The notes below the pieces were generated by a model, which saw nothing but the letters and a program-made list of their open reading frames with translations, was not told the DNA's origin and ran no database searches. A stretch of DNA of 9,142 nt from NCBI GenBank assembly GCA_937915925.1, contig CALGGM010000050.1, positions 1 to 9,142 of the forward strand, given 5' to 3'. The DNA comes from an uncultured Clostridia bacterium. Lineage in GTDB: Bacteria > Bacillota > Clostridia > Christensenellales > CAG-138. The position numbers were made by a program, and so were the translations under genes. Positions 1 to 7,012 of the stretch are shown here, piece by piece (position 1 is the first letter of the stretch; each line of letters starts with the position of its first letter).

Positions 1-22
1 CCATTACATAGGTAGATCGCGC

Positions 23-41
23 GACGACGCACCGCGTCGTC
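23..41. repeat. Perfect 8-bp hairpin, left edge
   Basis: GACGACGC (23-30), a 3-base loop ACC, and GCGTCGTC (34-41) form a perfect inverted repeat. Read on the minus strand it is preceded by GTAG, like the GTAGGG-headed hairpins after 8655, and it uses the same GTCGTC word as the hairpin at 8860-8881. No T-run follows on either side, so it does not look like an intrinsic terminator. It most likely belongs to the dispersed hairpin family described at the right end of the window. Confidence 0.6.
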
Positions 42-47
42 TACCGC

Positions 48-74
48 GTACCATCCTCCCCTACGGGAAGGTAC
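48..74. repeat. Imperfect hairpin with CCCCTACGGG core
   Basis: GTACC (48-52) pairs with GGTAC (70-74). After an A-A mismatch, TCCT (54-57) pairs with GGGA (65-68) with one G-T wobble. The core CCCCTACGGG (58-67) is the reverse complement of the CCCGTAGGGG head found in the array at 8690-8882, so this is a minus-strand copy of the same element family. Its function is unknown. Confidence 0.55.
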
Positions 75-187
75 GAAACAGCGTGTGCCATCCAAAGATG
101 CGAAGCGACGAGGGTTCCCTGACGCCGATTCTTGACGCGGTTTTGCACGTATGATACCATGAAAACGGCAATTAGACGTTTTGTGTC
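75..187. other. Left intergenic stretch, no gene seen
   Basis: This part of the 414-base gene-free left end has no convincing gene. A TATGAT at 150-155 has a TTGACG upstream at 132-137, but the spacer is only 12 bases, too short for a normal promoter. An ATG at 159 opens a short frame without a ribosome site. The stretch GCGAAGCGACGAGGGTTCCC near 101-120 resembles low-level dispersed repeat sequence, but no second copy occurs here. Confidence 0.4.
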
Positions 188-188
188 C

Positions 189-217
189 TTGCCTTTTTCG
201 GTCGGGTTTTGTATGAT
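189..217 (+). promoter_or_regulatory. Candidate sigma-70 promoter upstream of LRR gene
   Basis: TTGCCT (189-194), a 17-base spacer and TATGAT (212-217) fit a housekeeping promoter (4/6 and 5/6 consensus matches). The 32-base block 188-219 matches 24 of 32 positions in the block 3477-3508 in front of galM, including the shared CGGGTTTTGTAT word. That repetition supports real promoter function. It would give a leader of about 190 bases before the LRR start codon. Confidence 0.45.
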
Positions 218-298
218 TTCGGCAGAAAGATGCGTGAGCGAAGAATCGAAAAAATTTTTTCAAAAAGTATGTCACACTTTTCCATTTCAGATTGTCGA

Positions 299-304
299 TA
301 TAAT
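299..304 (+). promoter_or_regulatory. Candidate -10 box TATAAT nearer the LRR gene
   Basis: A perfect TATAAT lies 110 bases before the LRR start codon in an AT-rich stretch. No good -35 hexamer is present at 16-18 bases; the best upstream choice is T-rich sequence around 278-283 with a short spacer. It could be a second promoter, alternative to or in addition to the one at 189-217. Confidence 0.3.
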
Positions 305-336
305 AGAGATGCAGAAACCGGAACGGTCTCGGTAAA

Positions 337-348
337 ATAATATATTAT
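337..348. promoter_or_regulatory. AT-rich 12-bp palindrome in LRR leader
   Basis: ATAATATATTAT is a perfect palindrome lying between the candidate -10 box at 299-304 and the ribosome site at 403-410. It could be an operator for a dimeric regulator, but AT-rich palindromes this short also arise by chance, and no partner copy was seen elsewhere in the window. Confidence 0.2.
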
Positions 349-402
349 GTTTTCGATGGACTTTTTCGGATCTCCAAGCGTCTAATTAATAATTACCAAT
401 AT

Positions 403-410
403 AAGGAGGT
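403..410 (+). promoter_or_regulatory. Strong ribosome binding site AAGGAGGT
   Basis: AAGGAGGT is a full anti-Shine-Dalgarno match 4 bases before the ATG at 415. It fixes the start of the LRR protein and predicts efficient translation. Confidence 0.8.
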
Positions 411-414
411 AACT

Positions 415-3237
415 ATGAAACGGAAATGGATCATATGGATCCTTGCGATCCTGATGCTGACCCTTCTTCTTCCGATCCATACGATCGCGGAAACCGAAGC
501 GGATCCAGAGACCGAGGAATCGGTTTTCACCGAGGAGCCCGAAGCGGTCGAGCAGATCGAAGAACCCGAGGATATTGAAGGCCCCGAGCAGATCGATGAA
601 CCCGAGCAGATCGTAGCGGTCGATCCGGTTTCCGAGCCCGAGGCGATTGTTGACAGCGAGGAAAAGAACTTCTTCCCCGAAGGGTATTGCGGAGAGAATC
701 TGACCTGGTCGTATGACAGTGCGACCGCTACGCTGACCATCGAAGGCACCGGCGAGATGGACGATTATCAGCTGCCCGATACCGGTCACTCCGCCTCTCA
801 TGTTCCCCCGTGGTACAACGATCAGAAGAACATCAAAAAGGTCGTATTCGGCGACGGCATCACCTACATCGGCGACGAAGCGTTCTACGGCTGCACCGCG
901 CTGACGTCCGTAACGATCCCGAACACCGTCGTCCGTATGGGCGCGGCAGCGTTCAATTCCTGCACGGCGCTGAAGACCCTCGACCTCGGCACGGGACTTA
1001 CCATGCTCCCGGATCAGGCATTCAAAAAATGCTCTTCCCTGCAGACGGTCACGATCCCCGCAAGCATCAAGGACGTCGGGTACGGCGCGTTTGCGGAATG
1101 CACGGCGCTGACGTCCGTTACGTTTGCGAACGGCGCGACATTCGTCGGCGAAGCCATGTTCAAGAAGGACGCCAAGCTTGCTTCGATTACGCTGCCCGAC
1201 AGCATCACCTATGTCGGCACAGAGGCGTTTTTCGGCACGGCATGGATGAACAGCCAGCCGAAGGGCTTGGTCTACCTGAACAAATGCCTGATCGGTTTTA
1301 AGGAAACCTATCCGACGCCCATCACGATCAAGGAAGGCACAAAGGTCATCGGCGCGTTCGCACTGAACGGCGCGGCAATAACGTCCATTACGATCCCGAA
1401 CAGCGTGGAGAGCATCTGCAACAGCGCGTTCGCCAGCTGCAAAAAGCTGACGTCCGTTACCATTCCGGAAAGTGTCACGTACATCGGAAACGGCACGTTC
1501 TCCAGCTGTATTGCTTTGAAGACGGTCAAGCTCCCGAAGACCGTTTCGTACTTCGGCAGCAACGTCTTCTCCAACTGCTCATCGCTTCCGACAGTCACAT
1601 TGCCCGAAGGCATCGACATTATCCGTACAACTTCCTTCAAAAACTGCTCGGCGCTTGAATCGATCGTGATCCCCGACAGCGTCACGTCCATCAAAACGGA
1701 GGCATTTAAGAACTGCACGAATCTCAAGACCCTCGTGATCGGCAACAACGTGAATGATGTTTACGAGAATTCGTTCCAGAACTGCAACAACATTACCTCC
1801 CTCACCCTCCCCTGCAATCTGAACCCGGTCGACCTGATCAACACGAGCAAGCTCACATCCGTGCGCTTCACCGTCGGCACCGGACGCATGTGCGCCTACA
1901 GTATCGCGAACACGAAGCGGACGCCGTGGTATCTTTCCCGCGCAAACGATCTCACGGTCACGTTTGACGACGGCATTCAGCGCATCGGCGAGTTTGCATT
2001 CTATGACTGCACGGGGCTGAAGGAGATCGACATCCCCGCTTCCGTCGAGGAAATCGGGCAATACGCGTTCTCCGGCTGCACGGGACTTATGGACGTCGTT
2101 CTGCCCGAAGGCGTGAAGACCGTCGGATTCGCCGCGTTTGAACGGTGCACGAATCTGAAAACGTTCCACATTCCCGACAGCCTTGAAGCCATCAGCGGCA
2201 ATATGCTCGTCGGATCGACCGCGCTCGAATCGGTCACGATGGGCACCGGCACGAAGAGCGTTGAATCCGCCGCATTCTCCGGCTGCTCCGATCTGTCCGA
2301 CGTGTTCTATCGCGGCACGGAAGAACAGCGCCTTACCGCGCTTCCGGAATCTGCGATCGACAGTCGGAACGACAAGTTCGTAAAAGCGATCTGGCATTAC
2401 TATCCCGAAAACGTCGAGATCGATGAGGACTCCATCACGTTCGGCAGCGAGATGCTTTGGAAAGGCACGACGCCCTACATGATCTATAACGGCAAAGCCA
2501 TGAAGCCCTCGCTCACCGTCAAGGACAAGGACGGCAACCTGATCTACCCCTTCTGCTACGACGTATCATACAGCAGCAACATCAAGCCCGGCACCGCGTC
2601 GGTAACGATCTCCGTGCTCGGCGGCAAGGGCGGTACGTTCAAGAAGTGGTTCAAGATCTTCCTGCCCGGCACGACCGAGACCGCCGTCGCGAACAGCGAA
2701 AACGGCATTACGATCAGCTGGAAGCCCGTAAAGGACGCGAAGGGCTACGTGATCTATCGCCGCGCATGGAACCTGACGAGCGCCGGCTGGACCGAGTTCA
2801 AGCGTTGGAACAACACGACCGGTACGACATGGACCGACACGACCGTCTACGCCGGTACGCGCTATCAGTACGGCGTAAAGGCGTACTTCTCCGATCCGAT
2901 GGACAACTACAACCTCGGCGAGGTCGGTCCGTTGAAGACGACCGTGCGCATCACGTCGCGCAAGCTCCTCTCCCTCACGGCTTCGAGAAACAACCTGACG
3001 GTCAAGTGGGCAGGCTCGAAATACTTCACCGGCTATCAGATCAAGTATTCGACCGACCCGAATTTCAGCAAGGACGTCGTCGCGATCAAAATCACCGATC
3101 CCGCCGCGAGCCAGTACATCATCAAGAAGCTCACGTACGGCAAGACCTATTACGTCACGGTCCGCTCGTATCACGAGTTCGAGGGCATGACCTACTTCGG
3201 CGAATGGTCGGACGCGCTCTCCTGTAAGATCAAATAA
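415..3237 (+). CDS. Secreted BspA-type leucine-rich repeat protein with C-terminal Ig-like and FN3-like domains
   Basis: The 940-residue protein begins with a signal peptide (MKRK, hydrophobic 5-20, probable cleavage after TIA at 23-25), so it acts outside the membrane. Residues 26 to about 80 are a Glu/Asp/Pro-rich linker. A cap module (GTGEMDDY at 111, PWY at 132-134) leads into about 18 repeats of the 23-residue LRR_5/BspA type, e.g. ITYIGDEAFYGC then LTSVTIPN, over roughly 140-640. The repeats are interrupted near 470-510 by a second cap-like segment (GTGRM at 488, PWY at 504-506). Around 690-750 (MIYNGKAMKPSLTVKD, then YDVSY and GTASVTI) is an Ig-like module common in Firmicute surface proteins. 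Two fibronectin-III-like domains follow (about 757-845 and 850-940). No LPXTG motif, C-terminal helix or SLH domain is present, so it is either released or held non-covalently. BspA-type repeats usually bind host or bacterial surface proteins; the ligand here is unknown. It is a separate unit from the downstream operon. Confidence 0.9.
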   Translation: MKRKWIIWILAILMLTLLLPIHTIAETEADPETEESVFTEEPEAVEQIEEPEDIEGPEQIDEPEQIVAVDPVSEPEAIVDSEEKNFFPEGYCGENLTWSYDSATATLTIEGTGEMDDYQLPDTGHSASHVPPWYNDQKNIKKVVFGDGITYIGDEAFYGCTALTSVTIPNTVVRMGAAAFNSCTALKTLDLGTGLTMLPDQAFKKCSSLQTVTIPASIKDVGYGAFAECTALTSVTFANGATFVGEAMFKKDAKLASITLPDSITYVGTEAFFGTAWMNSQPKGLVYLNKCLIGFKETYPTPITIKEGTKVIGAFALNGAAITSITIPNSVESICNSAFASCKKLTSVTIPESVTYIGNGTFSSCIALKTVKLPKTVSYFGSNVFSNCSSLPTVTLPEGIDIIRTTSFKNCSALESIVIPDSVTSIKTEAFKNCTNLKTLVIGNNVNDVYENSFQNCNNITSLTLPCNLNPVDLINTSKLTSVRFTVGTGRMCAYSIANTKRTPWYLSRANDLTVTFDDGIQRIGEFAFYDCTGLKEIDIPASVEEIGQYAFSGCTGLMDVVLPEGVKTVGFAAFERCTNLKTFHIPDSLEAISGNMLVGSTALESVTMGTGTKSVESAAFSGCSDLSDVFYRGTEEQRLTALPESAIDSRNDKFVKAIWHYYPENVEIDEDSITFGSEMLWKGTTPYMIYNGKAMKPSLTVKDKDGNLIYPFCYDVSYSSNIKPGTASVTISVLGGKGGTFKKWFKIFLPGTTETAVANSENGITISWKPVKDAKGYVIYRRAWNLTSAGWTEFKRWNNTTGTTWTDTTVYAGTRYQYGVKAYFSDPMDNYNLGEVGPLKTTVRITSRKLLSLTASRNNLTVKWAGSKYFTGYQIKYSTDPNFSKDVVAIKITDPAASQYIIKKLTYGKTYYVTVRSYHEFEGMTYFGEWSDALSCKIK

Positions 3238-3261
3238 CGCATAATCACATACCCCCATACG

Positions 3262-3303
3262 ACCGGAGCCGGAACGCATCAACGTTCCGGTTTCGGTTCT
3301 TTT
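3262..3303 (+). terminator. Intrinsic terminator of the LRR gene
   Basis: A 15-bp stem (3262-3276 with 3283-3297, two G-T wobbles, otherwise fully paired) carries a 6-base loop CATCAA and is followed by TTCTTTT. It starts 25 bases after the LRR stop codon. It separates the LRR gene from the galactose operon. Confidence 0.85.
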
Positions 3304-3347
3304 GGCGAAACGGCTGCGAAAGCGAAGGGTGCGCTGTCGCAATACGG

Positions 3348-3384
3348 GGAGATTCTTCGCCGCTTTGCGGCTCAGAATGACACA
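3348..3384 (-). repeat. TCATTCTGAG-type dispersed repeat, inverted copy
   Basis: On the minus strand this reads TGTGTCATTCTGAG, then GCAAAGCG, then GAAGAATCTCC, matching the tandem units at 8930-9105. The element folds: ATTCT (3352-3356) pairs with AGAAT (3374-3378), and GCCGC (3359-3363) pairs with GCGGC (3367-3371) around a TTT loop. Similarity may extend further on its left side (TGTCGC near 3335). This type of short intergenic repeat occurs in many unrelated bacterial genomes; its role is not known to me. Confidence 0.75.
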
Positions 3385-3477
3385 TCGGACGCGGTCGGTG
3401 AAATGGGTTTTGAACCGCATGTTTTTTACGGGGCGGTTACACGGTCGCAAGCACTCCCCTGCTGCCTCATATCGCGC

Positions 3478-3506
3478 TTGCGTTTTGTGCGCGGGTTTTG
3501 TATAAT
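3478..3506 (+). promoter_or_regulatory. Promoter of the galactose operon
   Basis: TTGCGT (3478-3483), a 17-base spacer and a perfect TATAAT (3501-3506) lie just before galM. Transcription would start near 3513, giving a very short leader that begins almost at the ribosome site. The block is 24/32 identical to the candidate LRR promoter block at 188-219. No operator palindrome is evident next to it. Confidence 0.55.
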
Positions 3507-3514
3507 AATGGAAA

Positions 3515-3520
3515 CGGAGG
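3515..3520 (+). promoter_or_regulatory. Ribosome binding site that fixes the galM start
   Basis: CGGAGG lies 7 bases before the ATG at 3528. An in-frame upstream start at 3498 would fall inside the promoter and has no ribosome site, so 3528 is preferred. Confidence 0.75.
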
Positions 3521-3527
3521 ATCATAC

Positions 3528-4517
3528 ATGGTTACAAAGCGTTTTTTCGGAACGACCAAGAACGGCGAAGACGTTTTTGCGTATACGCTCTCCAACGATC
3601 GCGGGATCGAAGCGACCGTGCTCGATTACGGCGCGACGCTGCAGTCGGTCGTGCTCACGAATGGGGACGAACGCGTCGACGTTGTTCTGGGCTATGACAC
3701 GGTCGAAGAATACGAACAGAACGACGCCTATCTCGGCGCGTCGATCGGGCGGTTTGCGGGACGCATCCCGGATTCCGTTCTACGAATCGGAAACGACGCC
3801 TTTCCCGTCACCGCAAACGAGGGCAAAAACCAGCTCCACGGCGGCGCGGTCGGGTTCGACAAGCGGATCTTTTCGGCTAACGTATCGGATGATACCGTGA
3901 TCTTTACACTGCATTCCGCAGACGGCGACGAGGGCTATCCCGGCAATGTCGTGTTTTCTGCGATATACATGCTGAATGGCGATTCGCTTTCCATTTCCTA
4001 TAAGGGATCTTCCGACCGCATCACCGCATGGAATCCGACGAATCACGCCTACTGGAACCTGAACGGGCATGACAGCGGCGACGCGCGCGGACATCTTCTC
4101 GAAATTCCTGCCGAACGGTATGTGCCGGTAGACGGCAGCTGTATTCCGTTGGGCGGCGAAGAAGACGTGACGGGTACGCGGTTCGATTTCCGGAAGCTTC
4201 GCAAGATCTCGGATACGTACGATCACAGCTTCGTGCTGGACGGTCATGTGCTGAAGCTTTTCGTCAATCGCGGAATCGGGATGGAAGTTCGTACCGACTG
4301 CAAAGCGGTGCAATTCTATACCGCAGAATATCTCACCGAACGCCGCGGCAAGGGCGGCGTAATCTACCGCCCGTACGGCGCGGTCTGTCTCGAGACCGAG
4401 GGACGGCAAACGATGCCGGATCTTCCGATCGCTTCGGAGAATATTCTTTCCGGAGACGGCAAACAGTCGGTCCGCAATACACGGTATCGGTTTATCTTTG
4501 AGGAGGAACAATTATGA
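3528..4517 (+). CDS. galM: Aldose 1-epimerase (galactose mutarotase)
   Basis: Cytoplasmic enzyme of 329 residues that interconverts beta- and alpha-galactose (or glucose), supplying the alpha anomer that galactokinase uses. Family landmarks appear in order: VLDYGATLQSVVL near the N-terminus, GRFAGRIPDS (typically GRxANRI), NQLHGGAVGFDKR with His104, NPTNHAYWNLNG with His173 (the expected catalytic acid), VQFYTAEYL, and CLETEGRQTMPD with Glu289 (the expected catalytic base). Length is normal for the family (about 330-350). The ATG at 3528 is chosen because of the GGAGG site 7 bases upstream. Its TGA overlaps the galK ATG as ATGA, so the two are probably translationally coupled. It is the first gene of a four-gene operon. 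Sugar preference between galactose and glucose cannot be read from sequence; the galK neighbour argues for galactose. Confidence 0.93.
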   Translation: MVTKRFFGTTKNGEDVFAYTLSNDRGIEATVLDYGATLQSVVLTNGDERVDVVLGYDTVEEYEQNDAYLGASIGRFAGRIPDSVLRIGNDAFPVTANEGKNQLHGGAVGFDKRIFSANVSDDTVIFTLHSADGDEGYPGNVVFSAIYMLNGDSLSISYKGSSDRITAWNPTNHAYWNLNGHDSGDARGHLLEIPAERYVPVDGSCIPLGGEEDVTGTRFDFRKLRKISDTYDHSFVLDGHVLKLFVNRGIGMEVRTDCKAVQFYTAEYLTERRGKGGVIYRPYGAVCLETEGRQTMPDLPIASENILSGDGKQSVRNTRYRFIFEEEQL

Positions 4518-5704
4518 AATCCATCGACGAATTGCGCGCGGCGTTTGAAGCCGCGTTCGGGCACAAGGCGGATCGCATGTTCTCCGCGTGCGGACGCTCG
4601 GAACTGATCGGCAACCACACCGACCATCAGCACGGTCTCGTGCTTGCGTGCGGCGTGAATCTGTCCGCGCTCGCGCTTGCATCGGGTAACGGCAGCGACG
4701 AGCTTCGGCTCGTGTCCGAGGGCTTCCCCGCCTGTTCGGTAAAACTAAACGAGCGCGAACCCGATCCGAACGAATACGGCACGACGAAAGCGCTGCTGCG
4801 CGGCGTGCTGTCCGGCGTTTGCGAACGCGGCGCAGAGCCGTTCGGTCTCGACATCTACGTCTCGTCCAACGTGCTTTCGGGAAGCGGTTTAAGCTCGTCT
4901 GCCGCGATCGAGGTCCTGCTTGCGGGCGTGATGAACGGGTATTATCTCGACGGCGAGCTGGACGCGGTTTCGCTTGCCGTGATCGGGCAGCGCGCGGAAA
5001 ACGTGTTCTTCGGCAAGCCCTCCGGGCTTCTCGATCAGATGGCGTGCGCTTTGGGCGGGATCCAGTTCTTCGACTTTGCCGATCCCGCGGAGCCGATCGC
5101 GGAGCGCGTGAACTTCGCGTTCAACGAAAGCGGTCACGAGCTCGTCATCATCGACACCGGCGCGGACCACGCGAACCTCACCGACTGCTACGCCGCGATC
5201 ACGCGCGAGCTGGCGGCGATCGATTCCTTCTTCGGCGCGACGGCGCTGCGCGACGTTTCCGAATCCGATTTCTACGCGGCGCTTCCGGTGCTTCGCCGCA
5301 TGTTCGGCGACCGCGCCGTACTCCGCGCAATGCATATCTTCGACGAAAACAGGCGCGTGCAAAAGGCGAAGGACGCACTTGAGACTGGCGACTTTGCCGC
5401 GTTCCTTTCGCAGCTCAACGCGTCCGGTGAATCGTCGTACATGCTGCTGCAGAACGTCATTGCGGAGGGTCACACCGACGCGCAGGCGGTCGCGTTTACG
5501 ATCAGCTACGCAAAAAGGCTATTAAATGGCAGAGGCGCGGTGCGCGTGCACGGCGGCGGCTTTGCGGGGACGGTGCTTGCGATCGTGCCGAACGATATGC
5601 TTGACGAGTTCTGCGCAGGGATGGACCGCGTGCTGCGTCCCGGCGCGTCGAAGCCTTTGACCGTTCGCAACCGCGGCGTCTACGAGCTGCATCTGGAGGA
5701 CTGA
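4514..5704 (+). CDS. galK: Galactokinase
   Basis: A 396-residue GHMP-family kinase that phosphorylates alpha-D-galactose at C1 with ATP, the first committed step of the Leloir pathway. The galactokinase signature is present as GRSELIGNHTDHQHG (27-41), including the expected catalytic Arg28 and the sugar-binding HTD. The ATP-binding GHMP motif is GSGLSSSAA (123-131), the catalytic Asp is D174 in LLDQMACALGG, and the C-terminal motif is HGGGFAGTV (346 onward). Length is typical. The start has AGGAGG at 4501-4506, 7 bases upstream, and overlaps the galM stop by 4 bases. The signature differs from the classical APGRVNLIGEHTDYNGG form (ACG for APG, SE for VN, N for E, HQH for YNG), but the key Arg, His, Thr and Asp are kept. 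Another GHMP sugar kinase is possible but less likely given galM next to it. Confidence 0.93.
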   Translation: MKSIDELRAAFEAAFGHKADRMFSACGRSELIGNHTDHQHGLVLACGVNLSALALASGNGSDELRLVSEGFPACSVKLNEREPDPNEYGTTKALLRGVLSGVCERGAEPFGLDIYVSSNVLSGSGLSSSAAIEVLLAGVMNGYYLDGELDAVSLAVIGQRAENVFFGKPSGLLDQMACALGGIQFFDFADPAEPIAERVNFAFNESGHELVIIDTGADHANLTDCYAAITRELAAIDSFFGATALRDVSESDFYAALPVLRRMFGDRAVLRAMHIFDENRRVQKAKDALETGDFAAFLSQLNASGESSYMLLQNVIAEGHTDAQAVAFTISYAKRLLNGRGAVRVHGGGFAGTVLAIVPNDMLDEFCAGMDRVLRPGASKPLTVRNRGVYELHLED

Positions 5705-5707
5705 CGT

Positions 5708-7012
5708 ATGCAACGGAAACGCTTCTGGGTCGCGCTCGTCCTGTTCAGCCTGATCGGACAGATCGCATGGGTCGTTGAAAACATGTATTTCAACGTCTTT
5801 ATCTACCACATGTTCCACGCGACGCAGGCGCAGATCGCGCTGATGGTGCAGGCAAGCGCCGTCGCCGCGACGCTGACGACGCTGTTGATCGGCGCGCTTT
5901 CGGATCGGCTCGGCAAGCGCAAGGCGTTCATGACCTTCGGGTACATCCTGTGGGGCGTTTCCATCCTGTGCTTTGCGGCGATGCGCGTCGATTGGATCGC
6001 AAAGCTCTTCCCCGCTGCCGCTAAAGACGCCGCAAAAGCCGCGTCGATCGGCGTGACGCTGGTCATTGTGTTCGACTGCATCATGACGTTTTTCGGTTCG
6101 ACGGCAAACGACGCCTGCTTCAATGCGTGGCTCACCGACAGCACCGATGAAACGAACCGCGGCAAAGCGGAAGGACTGAACGCCATGATGCCGTTACTCG
6201 CCATCCTCGTCGTGTTCGGCGGAACGATGTGGGCAAAGAACGACAGCGCGGAGCATTGGACCATCCTGTTTTTGGCGATCGGCACGATTGTTCTTGTGTC
6301 CGGCGTACTCGGACTGTTTCTGATCGACGAGCCGAAGGACCTGAAGCCGCAAAAGGACGGATACTTTTATACGCTGTTTTACGGCTTCCGTCCGCGCGTG
6401 ATCCGCGAAAATCCCAACCTCTATCTGACGCTTTTGGGCTTCACCGTGTTCGGTATTTCCATTCAGGTCTTTATGCCGTATCTGATCCTTTACTACACGG
6501 AAGCCCTGCATCTCGATAACTACGTGCTCATCATGGCGCCTGCGATCGTGCTTGCGGCGATCGCGACCGCGCTGTACGGCAGGCTGTACGATCGCATCGG
6601 GTATCGGAGATCGCTTGTGCCCGCGCTCGTCGTTCTGCTGTGCGGCTATGCGGTTCTGTATCTGTTCCGTTCGACCGCGCTTGTCTTCCTCGGCTCGCTT
6701 CTCATGATGTGCGGGTATCTCTGCGGCATGGCGGTGTACGGCGCGCGCATTCGCGACTGCACGCCAAAGGCGATGGCAGGACGGTTTCAGGGTCTACGCA
6801 TCATCGCGCAGGTGCTGATCCCGGGCGTCATCGGTCCCGAGATCGGAAAGCTCGTCCTTCGCGGCGCGGAGCAGTTCACCAACAGCGACGGTACGACGTC
6901 GTTCATTCCGAACGCGAACATCTACCTTTGGGCGGGCGTCGTGCTGCTGTTCGTCGGCGCGATCACGGCGATCGAGCTGATCCGCGCAGGGAAGGAGAAC
7001 GCGCATGCTTAA
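5708..7012 (+). CDS. MFS transporter, probable galactoside or galactose permease
   Basis: A 434-residue integral membrane protein with about 12 hydrophobic segments (the first about 8-24, the last about 405-427). The MFS motif A between helices 2 and 3 reads GALSDRLGKRKAF (from about residue 61), and a second copy of this type, YGRLYDRIGYRRS, follows helix 8 near residue 290, as expected from the internal duplication of MFS carriers. No ATPase or binding protein is nearby, so it is a secondary carrier, presumably ion-coupled. It starts 3 bases after the galK stop with GGAGGA at 5695-5700, and its end overlaps the GH2 gene by 8 bases. Position between galK and a GH2 enzyme without a signal peptide implies uptake of an intact small galactoside. 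The substrate is inferred from context only, and I cannot assign a named MFS subfamily. Confidence 0.85.
   Translation: MQRKRFWVALVLFSLIGQIAWVVENMYFNVFIYHMFHATQAQIALMVQASAVAATLTTLLIGALSDRLGKRKAFMTFGYILWGVSILCFAAMRVDWIAKLFPAAAKDAAKAASIGVTLVIVFDCIMTFFGSTANDACFNAWLTDSTDETNRGKAEGLNAMMPLLAILVVFGGTMWAKNDSAEHWTILFLAIGTIVLVSGVLGLFLIDEPKDLKPQKDGYFYTLFYGFRPRVIRENPNLYLTLLGFTVFGISIQVFMPYLILYYTEALHLDNYVLIMAPAIVLAAIATALYGRLYDRIGYRRSLVPALVVLLCGYAVLYLFRSTALVFLGSLLMMCGYLCGMAVYGARIRDCTPKAMAGRFQGLRIIAQVLIPGVIGPEIGKLVLRGAEQFTNSDGTTSFIPNANIYLWAGVVLLFVGAITAIELIRAGKENAHA

Noticed and set aside
132..155. Promoter TTGACG to TATGAT
   Set aside because: The spacer is only 12 bases, well below the 16-18 needed.
132..335. 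Short frame of 67 residues upstream of the LRR gene
   Set aside because: It starts at TTG (or ATG 159) without a ribosome site, overlaps two candidate promoters, and the product has no recognisable feature.
3302..3505. Short frame containing RFFAALRLRMT
   Set aside because: The peptide is the translation of the TCATTCTGAG-type repeat. It overlaps the terminator tail and the galM promoter.
2566..3525. Long minus-strand frame of 319 residues
   Set aside because: It runs antisense to the LRR gene, through its terminator and the repeat copy. The product is Arg/Val-rich as expected of a GC-rich shadow frame, with no ribosome site.
3498..3527. Ten-residue N-terminal extension of galM (start at 3498)
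   Set aside because: This start lies inside the -10 region and has no ribosome site, while the ATG at 3528 has GGAGG 7 bases upstream and fits the family N-terminus.
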